Positions 1-9,380 of a stretch of 64,000 bases of DNA are shown piece after piece. The stretch's first letter is position 1. The number at the start of each line of letters is the position of its first letter. A model generated the notes under the pieces. It saw only the letters and a list, made by a program, of their open reading frames with translations. It searched no databases and was not told the origin of the DNA. The DNA is taken from positions 2,852,001 to 2,916,000 of the forward strand of contig NZ_CP142884.1 in assembly GCF_040760075.1 (NCBI RefSeq), read 5' to 3'. Source of the DNA: Sphingobacterium sp. R2. GTDB lineage: Bacteria; Bacteroidota; Bacteroidia; Sphingobacteriales; Sphingobacteriaceae. Position numbers and translations under genes: made by a program.

Positions 1-1320
1 ATTTAAATCTGGGGCGTTTTTGTAATAATCCAAGAAACGGTTGAACTCAAGAGAAGCAAATCTTTTGATGATATCTTCTTTGGAAAGAGATTCCAAATTT
101 TCCATAATTGCTGGCAAGAATGGGCTGATTTGTTCATCGTTCACTTCAACATTTTCAATCTTTTTAACGATCGAAAATAATTGTTTTTCGCAAACTTCAG
201 CACCTTGAGGGACTTGCTTTTTCTCAAAAGGCTTACCAATGATCTTTTCAAGATGACGGATTTTGCTTAGTTCTTTTACGTTTACCAAAGAAAGTGAAAT
301 ACCAGTTTTACCTGCACGGGCTGTACGGCCTGAACGGTGTGTATAGTTTTCTGTTTCATCAGGTAAAGAGAAGTTGATAACGTGAGTTACATCACTTACA
401 TCAATACCACGAGCAGCTACGTCTGTTGCGATCAACAATTGTAAACTACGGTCACGGTAACGTTTCATTACTTTATCACGTTGTTGTTGGGATAAATCAC
501 CATGCAATGAATCTGCATTGTATCCATCTTTGATCAACGCTTCAGCAATATCTTGCGTCTCGATTTTTGTACGACAAAATACGATACCAAAGATATCAGG
601 ATTTGAGTCTACAATACGTTTGAACGCCGCATATTTATCTTTTGCTTTGATCAAATAGTAATGGTGTTCAATGTTGGCATTACCTGTATTTTTTGTACCT
701 ACAGTAAGCTCAACAGGGTCGGTCATATAATTCTTTGCGATACGACGCACTTCAGAAGGCATCGTTGCCGAAAATAACCAAGTTTTTTTCTCGTCAGGAG
801 TTTCTGACAAAATGTTGTTGATGTCTTCTTTGAAGCCCATATTGAGCATCTCATCCGCTTCATCCAATACAACATATTTTACATTTGAGAAATCAATCGC
901 ATTTCTGCCAATGATATCCAACATACGACCTGGGGTCGCTACTACAATTTGCACTCCACGTCTAATTTGACGCAGCTGGTCTGAGATATTTGCACCTCCA
1001 TATACAGCAACAACATGTACGTTGTTAACGTATTTAGCAAATTTTTCTAAATCTTTTGAGATTTGTAAACATAATTCCCGAGTAGGGCAAAGGATTAATG
1101 CCTGAGGGTGTTTTTGAGAAAAGTCTAATTGCTCTAATAATGGAAGACCAAATGCCGCGGTCTTTCCTGTGCCAGTTTGGGCTAATCCGACAAAATCGTC
1201 GTTACCAGTCAATAAAACAGGAATGGCTTTTTCCTGAATTTCAGAAGGTTTTTCGAAACCTAATTCTGAGATGGCATTAACAACTTCCTCACGGATTCCC
1301 AGTTCTAAAAATGGGTTCAT
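1..1320 (-). CDS. DEAD-box RNA helicase, C-terminal end cut by the window edge
   Basis: ATP-dependent RNA helicase of the DeaD/CsdA/RhlE type, acting on structured RNA in the cytoplasm. The reading frame opens at 1320 (MNPFLELGIREEV) and runs open to base 1, so 440 codons are visible and the C-terminus is missing. The motifs follow in order: Q motif near residues 22-29, Walker A AQTGTGKT at 47-54, PTREL, TPGR, DEAD, SAT, then in the second RecA lobe VFCRT, ATDVAARGID and HRSGRTARAG. The family call is secure. The subfamily is not, because the C-terminal extension that separates these paralogues is mostly outside the window. A promoter and a small leader hairpin lie directly upstream. Confidence 0.95.
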   Translation of the reverse strand, partial: MNPFLELGIREEVVNAISELGFEKPSEIQEKAIPVLLTGNDDFVGLAQTGTGKTAAFGLPLLEQLDFSQKHPQALILCPTRELCLQISKDLEKFAKYVNNVHVVAVYGGANISDQLRQIRRGVQIVVATPGRMLDIIGRNAIDFSNVKYVVLDEADEMLNMGFKEDINNILSETPDEKKTWLFSATMPSEVRRIAKNYMTDPVELTVGTKNTGNANIEHHYYLIKAKDKYAAFKRIVDSNPDIFGIVFCRTKIETQDIAEALIKDGYNADSLHGDLSQQQRDKVMKRYRDRSLQLLIATDVAARGIDVSDVTHVINFSLPDETENYTHRSGRTARAGKTGISLSLVNVKELSKIRHLEKIIGKPFEKKQVPQGAEVCEKQLFSIVKKIENVEVNDEQISPFLPAIMENLESLSKEDIIKRFASLEFNRFLDYYKNAPDLN

Positions 1321-1336
1321 GAAATATTATATACAA

Positions 1337-1391
1337 TAGGCACTATTGCCTAAGGCGTTGCAAAGATAAGAATAATATTGGAATAAACAAA
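1337..1391 (-). promoter_or_regulatory. Promoter and leader hairpin of the DEAD-box helicase
   Basis: Reading the minus strand, TTTG (1391-1388) is followed after 19 bp by TATCTTTG (1368-1361), which fits the Bacteroidota consensus TTTG-N19-TAnnTTTG. Transcription would begin near 1354, giving a leader of about 35 nt. The sequence TAGGCA-ctat-TGCCTA (1337-1352) forms a 6-bp hairpin at the very start of that leader. A 5'-end hairpin could affect stability or translation; that role is inference. Confidence 0.6.
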
Positions 1392-1583
1392 TAATTTAAA
1401 TAATTGATTTTTAAGGGAATCTGATTCTTTTATACCAGGTGATAATAAATTGAGCGCTGTTATATAGATTTAGCTCACTTTGAAAAGTATTATTTCGAAT
1501 GTGAAACTATTTTATATACCTACAGTTTCTTTATTCATTTATTAATAGAAACTTAATATTTCAACCTTAATTTTGGTATTAGC

Positions 1584-2198
1584 ATGAATCAAGGACCAGT
1601 TGTACATCAGCGTTGGCTACAAGCTATTAAAGAGTTTAACGATACTTCTGCTTATGAGGAATTGTATCGCTATTGCTGGAAAGATCTTTATCAGCACGCT
1701 GCCCGTCGGATCCTAGACCGACAGGATGTGGAGGATATTCTACAGGAGCTGTTTGTCCAGTTTTGGGAAAGGCGGCATACAATCGACATCCAAATGAATC
1801 TCCCAGCCTATTTGAAAGGGATGCTCAAATATAAAATTATAGATTTCTTTAATTCCAATAAAGCCAAAGACAGATTGTTGGAGCACTGGAGTAAACATAT
1901 ATTCGACTATGTGCAGCAACATCCAGAGGATCTCAATACGTATTTAGCCCTTGAGAAGTTGTTGGAGGAAGAGCTGGAAAATATGCCACAGAATATGCGG
2001 CAAGCGCTTCTATTAAAATGGGAGCATTTATCCATTCGAGAGATAGCCATGCGTATGGGGCTGTCTGAGCAAACGGTCAAAAATAATCTTACGGAAGCAT
2101 CCAAACGACTACGGAAAGCTATTTTGGGCTATCAACATGTTCAAAACGGTAGTTTTAGCATTCTTTTGGTCTTTATGATAGACGAGCTCGCTAAGTAG
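1584..2198 (+). CDS. ECF-type RNA polymerase sigma factor (FecI-like)
   Basis: Alternative sigma factor of the FecI-like group that Bacteroidota use with a FecR partner for outer-membrane receptor signalling. It has 204 residues. Region 2 covers roughly residues 20-90 and includes DRQDVEDILQELFVQFWERR. Region 4 covers roughly 130-185, with the helix-turn-helix LSIREIAMRMGLSEQTVKNN. The gene is followed by fecR-like and TonB-receptor genes on the same strand, the standard order for this system. The N-terminus MNQGPVVHQRW is plausible; no Shine-Dalgarno is evident. Its targets probably include the adjacent receptor gene, which is inferred from position only. Confidence 0.93.
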   Translation: MNQGPVVHQRWLQAIKEFNDTSAYEELYRYCWKDLYQHAARRILDRQDVEDILQELFVQFWERRHTIDIQMNLPAYLKGMLKYKIIDFFNSNKAKDRLLEHWSKHIFDYVQQHPEDLNTYLALEKLLEEELENMPQNMRQALLLKWEHLSIREIAMRMGLSEQTVKNNLTEASKRLRKAILGYQHVQNGSFSILLVFMIDELAK

Positions 2199-2329
2199 CT
2201 TACCCACCTTGCCACATTCCTATTTTCTGAACTTTGATCCTTTAACAATTCTTTCATACAACATTAACTATTTCTTGAAGTACTTTGGGGCTTTTTTGCG
2301 GACTTGGATATAAACAGCAGGCATAAAAA

Positions 2330-3292
2330 GTGAAAAGAAGAATTTTTGAATCGCTAATTGATAGATATCGCCAAAATAAGGCTAGCGCTAGTGAGCGTAC
2401 ACTGATTGATCGTTGGTATGCCGAACTTGATGGAGAAGATGTACCCGACTATAAAGTTGACGAGAGCCAATTGTGGGAAAGAATTCATCGGCAGATTGGA
2501 AATAGTTCCAGAAGAAACGTACCTGTTCGGAAAATGCTGTATTGGTCTGTAGCTGCTGCCGCATGTGTCTTGCTTTGTCTTGGTGTTTTATTTTGGGGTG
2601 TCAAGGGGGATCATACAGTTTTGAGAAAGCAGGCTATGCTTAAAACAGGATATCGGGTTTTTGAAACGGGAATTGCGCAACGGAAAAGAGTGCAGCTTGC
2701 AGATGGCTCAACGGTAATTTTAAATGCACGGACGAAGTTGAAATTGGATACGGTTTCTTTCGATCGAAAGGATCGCATGGTAGAGCTCCTCGCGGGGGAA
2801 GCTTTTTTTGATGTAAAAAAAGATGCTACGAAAGCCTTTATTGTAAAAGCTCGAGACATACAAACTAAAGTTTTAGGTACTTCCTTTACCGTTAAAAACT
2901 ATGCGGAACTGGACGATATATCTGTGTCGGTATTTACCGGCAAAGTTGAGGTCGTGGCCAACCGCAACCTGTTGGGGATACTGGAAAGAGGAGACCAGAT
3001 TCGTTATTCCAAAAATAGTAATAAAAGCCAACTGGGGAATTTTGATCTCTTGACGCGAAATAGCTGGATCGAAGGACGTGTATATCTTAAACAAAGCACT
3101 TTCGCTGAGATGGCTATAGCAATCAAAAATATCTATGGTAAAGATCTTGAGGCTGCAGATATTCAAATTTCCCAACAGCATTATAGTATGCCTATATCGA
3201 GGCAGTTATCATGGGCGGCGACCTTAGAAAGTATTAAAGCCATTCATCACAATAAGTCTAGAAAGGAGGGGAATAAAGTGCTGATTTACTAA
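2330..3292 (+). CDS. FecR-family anti-sigma factor, GTG start
   Basis: Inner-membrane regulator that holds or activates the FecI-like sigma and senses its receptor in the periplasm. The start is a GTG at 2330 (MKRRIFESLIDRYRQNK). The cytoplasmic N-terminal part covers residues 1-65, a single membrane segment lies near 68-90 (MLYWSVAAAACVLLCLGVLFWG), and the periplasmic FecR domain runs from about 105 to 205 (TGIAQRKRVQLADGSTVILN, then LLAGEAFFDVKKD and VLGTSFTVKNY). The 320 residues are normal for the family, and the end matches the usual short C-terminal domain. It lies 131 bp after the sigma gene and 117 bp before the TonB receptor. Confidence 0.93.
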   Translation: MKRRIFESLIDRYRQNKASASERTLIDRWYAELDGEDVPDYKVDESQLWERIHRQIGNSSRRNVPVRKMLYWSVAAAACVLLCLGVLFWGVKGDHTVLRKQAMLKTGYRVFETGIAQRKRVQLADGSTVILNARTKLKLDTVSFDRKDRMVELLAGEAFFDVKKDATKAFIVKARDIQTKVLGTSFTVKNYAELDDISVSVFTGKVEVVANRNLLGILERGDQIRYSKNSNKSQLGNFDLLTRNSWIEGRVYLKQSTFAEMAIAIKNIYGKDLEAADIQISQQHYSMPISRQLSWAATLESIKAIHHNKSRKEGNKVLIY

Positions 3293-3306
3293 ATAGTGGA
3301 CAAAAA

Positions 3307-3332
3307 GAGCCGACGACCGCCATCGTCGGCTC
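3307..3332 (-). terminator. GC-rich hairpin between fecR-like gene and TonB receptor
   Basis: GAGCCGACGA-ccgcca-TCGTCGGCTC is a perfect 10-bp stem 14 bases after the fecR-like stop codon. On the plus strand no T-run follows. On the minus strand the stem is followed by TTTTTG, so the canonical intrinsic-terminator reading is antisense to the operon. It may block antisense transcription into fecR, or act as an attenuator or 3'-end stabiliser on the plus-strand message. Confidence 0.5.
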
Positions 3333-3409
3333 CGATTGGTACGACTCCTAAATAGGGGTAAATAACATATACAACAACTTGTAGAGATATTATATACGTA
3401 AACAAATTT

Positions 3410-6400
3410 ATGAAATTTAACCAATACGTTACGAAAAACGATATTAAGTTTATGATAAAGACATCGCTGGTAGGATTGCTTCTATCGATAGTTTCTGTCG
3501 AAATACTCTTGGCTTCTGTCGTACATGGACAGCTACTTAATAGAGAGATTTCCATCTCCTTTAATGAATCTAGCATTCCTGCAGTTTTTGAACGCCTAGA
3601 ATCTCAAAACATCCATATTGCTTTTGACGCCGCAAAATATAATCTGTCGAATAAAAAAGTAAGTTCTAAAATTTTTATAAAAAGCAGTGTCAGAGATGTC
3701 ATGCATTATCTTCTTAAGGAAACAAACCTGACGGCCATTGACAATGGAGTATACATTACATTGACCGAAAAAACTATTCAACAAAGTGGACGTATTTCGG
3801 GTAAAATAATTGACGACCGCGGACAACCATTGGCGAATGCCAGTATTAAATTGGTCGGTATGAATAAATCTACGCAAACCAGTCTAGATGGTAGTTACGG
3901 TTTCATAGTGGCGACAGGTGTATATACCCTTGAAGTAAGTTATTTGTCCTACCGTACACAACGTATCGAGGGGGTGAAAGTCGAATCAGGACAGCGTACG
4001 GCACTAAATATTGAGATGAAGGCGCAGGTAAATGCTCTGGAAACTGCTGTAGTGACAGTTCCGTTCAAAAAGGCTTCTGTGGCAGGACTGTATGCAGCAC
4101 AAAAAAATGCCGCTTCAGTAACCGATGGGATTTCTGCAGAGCAGATTGCCCGAACACCAGACAATGATATTGGACAAGTTTTAAAACGCGTGACAGGATT
4201 GACAACAGTCAATAATAGAAATGTAATTGTAAGAGGAATGTCTGATCGTTACAATCAAGCAATGCTGGATGGGGTTGTGATTCCAAGCACTTCACAGAAT
4301 AGGCGTGATTTTTCCTTTGATATTATTCCGACAGAGATGGTCAGCTCCGTTGTTGTCAATAAGACTGCAACACCGGATGTCTCTGCAGAATTTTCTGGTG
4401 GCCAGGTTTCAGTGAATACACTAGATATTCCAGAAAAGAATTTTACGTCGATTCAATATGGAATTGGTGGAAATTCCCGTACGACAGGAAAAGACTTCTA
4501 TCGTCTCGGAGAGCGTAAGACATCCGAATTCTTTGGTTTTAATCACTCCTCTTCCAAGCAACCTCAAGGTATACAGCCCTGGTTTTGGAATGGCGAGGCA
4601 AGACGTCTAGACGCTCCCCCTGGATATATCTTGAATGATCCAAAGTTGAACGAGGAATTTTTGATGCCTGGTTCAACGTTGAAGTATAATGACATTGATG
4701 CCATCGAACAATCTAAAGTTGTCAACGCTGATGCCATGAAATTATATCGCTACAAGGCCAGTCCCAATCAAAATTTACGATTTGCATTGGGTAGACGATA
4801 TGCGATCTCAAACGGATTATTGTTCGGATTCTCCGCCTCTGCAAATATTCGGAATGAACAGAATATCGTACCCTTTAATAATGTTCGAGGGTCTGGTATC
4901 ATTAATGGATATGGGGAAAAACAGCACATGATAGAAAGTGATACAATCGGCCAAAATGGAGCTGGGACTTCGTATCGTTTTAATAGCAGTAGCGGATTGG
5001 TCGCAAATTTTGGATTAAAGGGACAGGATTTTAAGCTTGCATTTAAAAATATGTATGCACGCACCTTTAACAATAATTATAGTGAAAACATCCGGGCGAC
5101 GTTTACAAATTTGAGTAGCCCGCCGACCAAAAATCAATATCAATTGCCTGAAACAATGTCTTTGCAGCAACACCAATTAAGTGGTGAGTATCAGCTGCCT
5201 TGGGATATCAAAGCGGAGGGGATGTTTGCTTACAATAGAATTCAGCAGCAGATTTTGGATGAGCGCAAGTTGCGTTATGGACTAACAACAATAATAGATG
5301 GAAATTATATCTTTCAAAGCCCCAATTTATTGAGTCTTTCTAATTGGTCCAATCATTCGGAAACAGGGTTCGATTCCCGTATGTGGACGGAGATCAATGA
5401 ACATGATTATAACTGGGCGATGGCATTTTCACGAATGTTCGGGGCAGGGAAAGTCGTCAGTACATTAATGAAAGTCGGGTATCAAGGATGGAAGAAAAAC
5501 CGCGATCTATCTGTTTTTCGGCTACTACCTTTCACAAGATCCTATCTTCCTGATGATCCCTCGAAAGGGGCGCCCGCAATAGAGATACCTTATGATGTAT
5601 TGTTGTCTGCAGCAAATATTGGGAATGGTATTGGTCAGGCATATTATTATCCTGAACCTATTGGGGGAAGTGTCTACGATGGTGCAATGAATTCACATGC
5701 CGCATACTTCATGTTGGATCAGAAATTTTGGAATAAGCTGAGGTTAGTTTATGGTCTGCGTGCTGAATATTACAATTTGCAAAATCGTCAAGATGAAATG
5801 TTTAGAAAACAAAATGGTGATCCCAATGAGGATAACAACAAATTACTGCTGTATAAACTTATGATCCGTGAAAAAAATTGGAAATTATTGCCGTCAATCA
5901 ATGCAACTTATAGTGTCAGTAATACTTTTAATGTGAGAGGAAGTTACTCCAAAACGGCTATTCGGCCGGATTTTAGGGAAACAGGCTTTTTTGGCTTCTA
6001 TGATTTTGAATTAGACGCTATCGTTTCTGGGGATAATGTAGAGTCAACTTTTATCGATAATGTCGATATGCGGTTGGAATGGTATCCGAGTCCGGGCGAA
6101 ATTATATCCCTGACAGGATTTTATAAATATTTGGATAAACCAATAGAATTGATCGAAAATGAGGATGTAAGTCCGGGGAGTGCATATGTTTTTAATAATA
6201 TGGAGTCTGCTAAAAACATGGGGATAGAATTTGAAATCCGTAAAAACCTAGGTTTTCTCGGTGAAGCAGATTGGTTATCTAAAGCTTTTATAAATGCAAA
6301 CGGGACTTTGTTGAAATCAGAAGTAAATGCATTGAGTCAGTGGAGGCATAAACTTGTTGATAACGTAACCGTAGCAGAACGACAAAAAAATAGAGCACCA

Positions 6401-6823
6401 AACCAGGACCGTCCATTAGTGGGACAGTCGCCCTGGTTGTTAAACTTGGGAGTAGGTTATTGGGGGGATGATTTTGGAATAACAACAAGTTACAATCATA
6501 GAGGCTACCGTACGAATACAGCATCCGTCAACCCGAATCGAGTAGAGTATGAACTTGCACCGAGGCAGCTTGATCTACAGGTGTATAAGCGTTTTCTGCG
6601 ACAACAGCTGGAAATTAAATTTAACGCTGCTAATCTTTTAGATGAATGGACGCAGTATTATCAAAATCAGTCGGCTTACAGTGAATCCAAAGGCGAAAAT
6701 GGAGAAAAGATCTTTGACCTTGTTAAAGGAGATAATAAATATAGTAGGGCGGATGATGATATTATAACTTATCGTAAAAAAGACGGGCGAAGGTTTAACC
6801 TTTCCGTGATCTATAGCTTTTAA
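3410..6823 (+). CDS. TonB-dependent outer-membrane receptor with N-terminal STN signalling domain
   Basis: A 1137-residue outer-membrane transporter that can also signal through FecR. In order: a signal segment near residues 15-45, an STN (secretin/TonB short N-terminal) domain about 48-120 (SFNESSIPAVFERLESQNIH), a carboxypeptidase-regulatory-like domain about 125-205 (GRISGKIIDDRGQPLANASI), a plug about 225-345 (NVIVRGMSDRYNQAMLDGV), then a beta-barrel ending in the typical aromatic terminus FNLSVIYSF. The STN domain and the sigma/anti-sigma genes directly upstream make it the sensor of a cell-surface signalling system. No SusD gene follows, so it is not a standard SusCD pair. The transported ligand cannot be read from the sequence. 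Confidence 0.93.
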   Translation: MKFNQYVTKNDIKFMIKTSLVGLLLSIVSVEILLASVVHGQLLNREISISFNESSIPAVFERLESQNIHIAFDAAKYNLSNKKVSSKIFIKSSVRDVMHYLLKETNLTAIDNGVYITLTEKTIQQSGRISGKIIDDRGQPLANASIKLVGMNKSTQTSLDGSYGFIVATGVYTLEVSYLSYRTQRIEGVKVESGQRTALNIEMKAQVNALETAVVTVPFKKASVAGLYAAQKNAASVTDGISAEQIARTPDNDIGQVLKRVTGLTTVNNRNVIVRGMSDRYNQAMLDGVVIPSTSQNRRDFSFDIIPTEMVSSVVVNKTATPDVSAEFSGGQVSVNTLDIPEKNFTSIQYGIGGNSRTTGKDFYRLGERKTSEFFGFNHSSSKQPQGIQPWFWNGEARRLDAPPGYILNDPKLNEEFLMPGSTLKYNDIDAIEQSKVVNADAMKLYRYKASPNQNLRFALGRRYAISNGLLFGFSASANIRNEQNIVPFNNVRGSGIINGYGEKQHMIESDTIGQNGAGTSYRFNSSSGLVANFGLKGQDFKLAFKNMYARTFNNNYSENIRATFTNLSSPPTKNQYQLPETMSLQQHQLSGEYQLPWDIKAEGMFAYNRIQQQILDERKLRYGLTTIIDGNYIFQSPNLLSLSNWSNHSETGFDSRMWTEINEHDYNWAMAFSRMFGAGKVVSTLMKVGYQGWKKNRDLSVFRLLPFTRSYLPDDPSKGAPAIEIPYDVLLSAANIGNGIGQAYYYPEPIGGSVYDGAMNSHAAYFMLDQKFWNKLRLVYGLRAEYYNLQNRQDEMFRKQNGDPNEDNNKLLLYKLMIREKNWKLLPSINATYSVSNTFNVRGSYSKTAIRPDFRETGFFGFYDFELDAIVSGDNVESTFIDNVDMRLEWYPSPGEIISLTGFYKYLDKPIELIENEDVSPGSAYVFNNMESAKNMGIEFEIRKNLGFLGEADWLSKAFINANGTLLKSEVNALSQWRHKLVDNVTVAERQKNRAPNQDRPLVGQSPWLLNLGVGYWGDDFGITTSYNHRGYRTNTASVNPNRVEYELAPRQLDLQVYKRFLRQQLEIKFNAANLLDEWTQYYQNQSAYSESKGENGEKIFDLVKGDNKYSRADDDIITYRKKDGRRFNLSVIYSF

Positions 6824-7016
6824 ATAATAAGGTGAAAATAAGTGTGGAGGGCTATTTAATTGTAATAGGCTTCAAAGATATCGTAGAAATTTAGAAAAAA
6901 CTACTGCGCGAGGCAGTTTCATATCACTCCTTAATAATGTATATAGTTCCGGGTTTGTCCATATAACGCAACAGGAAGATAAAAATAGAGAAACAAAAAA
7001 CGGGTGATTGAAAACA

Positions 7017-7059
7017 ACTATGCAGCCTTATGAAATGCTATCCCATAGGGATGCATAGT
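7017..7059 (+). promoter_or_regulatory. Long leader hairpin upstream of the beta-helix-like lipoprotein
   Basis: ACTATGCA (7017-7024) pairs with TGCATAGT (7052-7059). Inside it, CCTTATG (7026-7032) pairs with CATAGGG (7044-7050) with one G-U, giving about 15 base pairs over a single G/A mismatch and an 11-nt loop. It ends 48 bases before the start codon. No T-run follows, so it is not a simple terminator; a leader or processing structure is more likely. The rest of the 284-bp gap 6824-7107 shows nothing else I can name. Confidence 0.45.
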
Positions 7060-7107
7060 CTAAAAAATGATCTTGTGATGGCAAAACTAGTAATTATTTA
7101 ACGCAAA

Positions 7108-8463
7108 ATGAAAAAAATCTTAACAGTAGCAAGCGTATGCGCAATCGCATTAGCTTCTTGTAACAAGGACAATGTGGGACCAAATTCAGATTTGAATGCT
7201 GGCTTGCCAAACAAACCTCAGGCAACAATCCCAACAGATGCTGCCGGCATTATTACTAAAACAACTCTTTCAGCTGATACAGTATGGAAAATTGACGGTG
7301 TGGCTTTTGTTAGGCCAGGAGCTACCTTAACTATTCAAGCGGGGACATTTATTACTTCTGGAGTAACTAAAGCATACAATGATCAAATTACTGGATTAAC
7401 ACACAATATCAAAGGGGTATTAGTTGTACCTAAAACAGCTAAATTGATTGCTAATGGTACTGCTGCTGCACCTATTGTATTTACTTCTCCTAATGCTGGT
7501 GGTTCCCGTAATCCAGGTGATTTTGGAGGAGTTGTATTATTAGGCAATGCAACGACAAATCAAGCTGCGACAAAAAGAATCGAAGGTATTCCGCAACCTG
7601 TTGGTGTAGATGTGTCTTATGGAGGAACAAATGCTGCCGATAATTCGGGTTCTTTAAAATATGTACGTATTGAATTCGCTGGTTATAACTTAACGGCTGA
7701 TAACGAGATTAATGGGTTGACTTTAGGTGGCGTTGGTACTGGGACTACATTGGAAAATATTCAGGTATCTTGGGGTAAAGATGATGGATTTGAATTTTTT
7801 GGTGGTACTGTAAATGCTAAATATTTAGTGGCGTTGTCAAATGATGATGATGACTTTGATTTCGATCACGGTTACACAGGGACAATTCAATATGCTTTAT
7901 CATTAAAGGATCCCAATTCTACCAACAGTACTTCTAGTGGTAGTTCTGATTCAAATGGTTTGGAATCGGATAATGAAGGTACAGCTCCATATGCAGCTAC
8001 ACCAAAAACTCGCCCAGTATTGAAAAATTTCACATTCTTGGGTATTAAAGATGCTACTATAGCAGGAACTAAACTAAAATTTGGTAACCGCTGGAGAAGA
8101 GCGTCTGAATACGATATCCAAAACTCAATTATTGCTGGCTATGCAACAGGGGCAGCATTTCAAGATGGAGCCACAGGTACTTTTACAGGAAATGTTGTAC
8201 ATGCATATTCTGCGGCCTTTAGTGGTGCTACTCCGGCTGGAAACCAAACAAATGTGTCAACAGATGCTGCCGCATATTTGAAGTTAGCGGGTGGTGCCAA
8301 TATTTTTTATCCAACGGCGTCTTTATTTAACCCTGTATTTCTAAGACCACTGTCGACTTCGCCAGCATATGGTAATGGAACGACTACTTATAGTGGTGCG
8401 TTTCATCCAACAACTGCTCCTTGGACAGCAACCTGGACCCAATTTGATCCAAAAAATTATTAA
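7108..8463 (+). CDS. Secreted lipoprotein of unknown function, probably beta-helical
   Basis: A 451-residue protein with an SPII signal peptide; ALASC places the lipidated cysteine at residue 18. The mature part is rich in Gly, Thr, Asn and Asp. Short runs such as GATLTIQAGTFI, GSLKYVRIEFAGYNL and GTTLENIQVSWGKDDGFEFF resemble the rungs of a right-handed parallel beta-helix. There is an acidic cluster, SNDDDDFDFDHGY, which could bind metal. I recognise the type from other Bacteroidota as hypothetical, with no assigned reaction. It follows the TonB receptor by 284 bp, so it may be a surface partner of that receptor. A cell-surface role and the beta-helix fold are inference. Confidence 0.85.
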   Translation: MKKILTVASVCAIALASCNKDNVGPNSDLNAGLPNKPQATIPTDAAGIITKTTLSADTVWKIDGVAFVRPGATLTIQAGTFITSGVTKAYNDQITGLTHNIKGVLVVPKTAKLIANGTAAAPIVFTSPNAGGSRNPGDFGGVVLLGNATTNQAATKRIEGIPQPVGVDVSYGGTNAADNSGSLKYVRIEFAGYNLTADNEINGLTLGGVGTGTTLENIQVSWGKDDGFEFFGGTVNAKYLVALSNDDDDFDFDHGYTGTIQYALSLKDPNSTNSTSSGSSDSNGLESDNEGTAPYAATPKTRPVLKNFTFLGIKDATIAGTKLKFGNRWRRASEYDIQNSIIAGYATGAAFQDGATGTFTGNVVHAYSAAFSGATPAGNQTNVSTDAAAYLKLAGGANIFYPTASLFNPVFLRPLSTSPAYGNGTTTYSGAFHPTTAPWTATWTQFDPKNY

Positions 8464-8480
8464 TAGCTTCTATTTATTGA

Positions 8481-8502
8481 GTGAGCCATCTAAATGGCTC
8501 AC
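8481..8502 (+). terminator. Perfect hairpin between two lipoprotein genes
   Basis: GTGAGCCAT-ctaa-ATGGCTCAC is a 9-bp perfect stem with a 4-nt loop, followed by TTCTTATTCTTT. It begins 17 bases after one stop codon and ends 16 bases before the next start codon (8519). It is a likely partial terminator that lowers expression of the downstream lipoprotein relative to the upstream one, or a 3'-end stabiliser. Confidence 0.65.
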
Positions 8503-8518
8503 TTCTTATTCTTTATAT

Positions 8519-9322
8519 ATGTTAAAAACTATATTTTTTTATTGTTTTGTCCTTTCGGCAGGATGTATGTTATATGCATGTCACAAGGGCGAGTTGATTC
8601 AAGCGCAGGAGGAACTTGCACGCATTACTTTTAAAACCTATAGTTCTGTGTCGGCGGATATAAAACGAGTTACGGTAGATGGAAAAACCGCGAATGATAA
8701 TAATGCTAATTTCATTTTTATACGAAATAAAGATATCGACTCTTCATTGGTTGTTGCGTATAATAGCAAGGATCAAGTTGTATTGGAGCAGCGTTTACCA
8801 ATAAAATTAGGTTTAAATACCTTTGGAGTGCATAGTAAAAGTCCAATTGATCCTTCGCTCGTTGTAGGGGAGAATCCTTTGGGTGATAATATTGAGTCTA
8901 TTCCGGGCAAGATGCAAGTAAAGATTTTAAATTATAACACAACGATTTCACCAAAAGGTGAACCCATTCGTCTTGCTGTTTATCAGGGTAAGCCTTTTTT
9001 TGATGAAAGTTGGGGGATGGATTTGGTTAAATATGACGAAACCCCGATCCTGATCACCGATTTGATATCTGATAAAATCCCTGAAAAATTTACCGTTATA
9101 CCAGTGGATCCTCTTTATGTTGCAAAGGCTCAAGTATTGGATAAAGATTCAAAGCCAGTCCTTATAGATGGACAAAAAGTGTATTTGTTTTTTTACTTTA
9201 ATGTAGATGTAGCAGTTGTGTATCTTCCTGAAAAAGAATCTGATGTCCCGTTAGATGTGGATGCTGTCTCAGAAATCGGAGGTATTGGCTATAGCCTAGA
9301 TAATATTTGGTTAAAAAAATAA
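8519..9322 (+). CDS. Lipoprotein of unknown function
   Basis: A 267-residue protein starting at the ATG at 8519. The frame is open further upstream, but only this start gives a clean SPII signal peptide (MLKTIFFYCFVLSAGCMLYAC, lipidated Cys at 21), and it lies just after the hairpin of the preceding gene. The mature part is mixed alpha/beta with no motif I recognise. It is in tandem with the larger lipoprotein and probably shares its transcript through the hairpin at 8481-8502. A role at the cell surface with the TonB receptor is inferred from position only. Confidence 0.85.
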   Translation: MLKTIFFYCFVLSAGCMLYACHKGELIQAQEELARITFKTYSSVSADIKRVTVDGKTANDNNANFIFIRNKDIDSSLVVAYNSKDQVVLEQRLPIKLGLNTFGVHSKSPIDPSLVVGENPLGDNIESIPGKMQVKILNYNTTISPKGEPIRLAVYQGKPFFDESWGMDLVKYDETPILITDLISDKIPEKFTVIPVDPLYVAKAQVLDKDSKPVLIDGQKVYLFFYFNVDVAVVYLPEKESDVPLDVDAVSEIGGIGYSLDNIWLKK

Positions 9323-9380
9323 AAAGGATTGAATCCAATTAACGGTGATAATCTAAAAAAATACGCTTAATACAGTTGTC

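Noticed and set aside
1568..1575. TAATTTTG as the promoter of the sigma-factor gene
   Set aside because: It matches the -7 consensus, but no TTG lies 19-21 bp upstream and transcription would start almost at the ATG.
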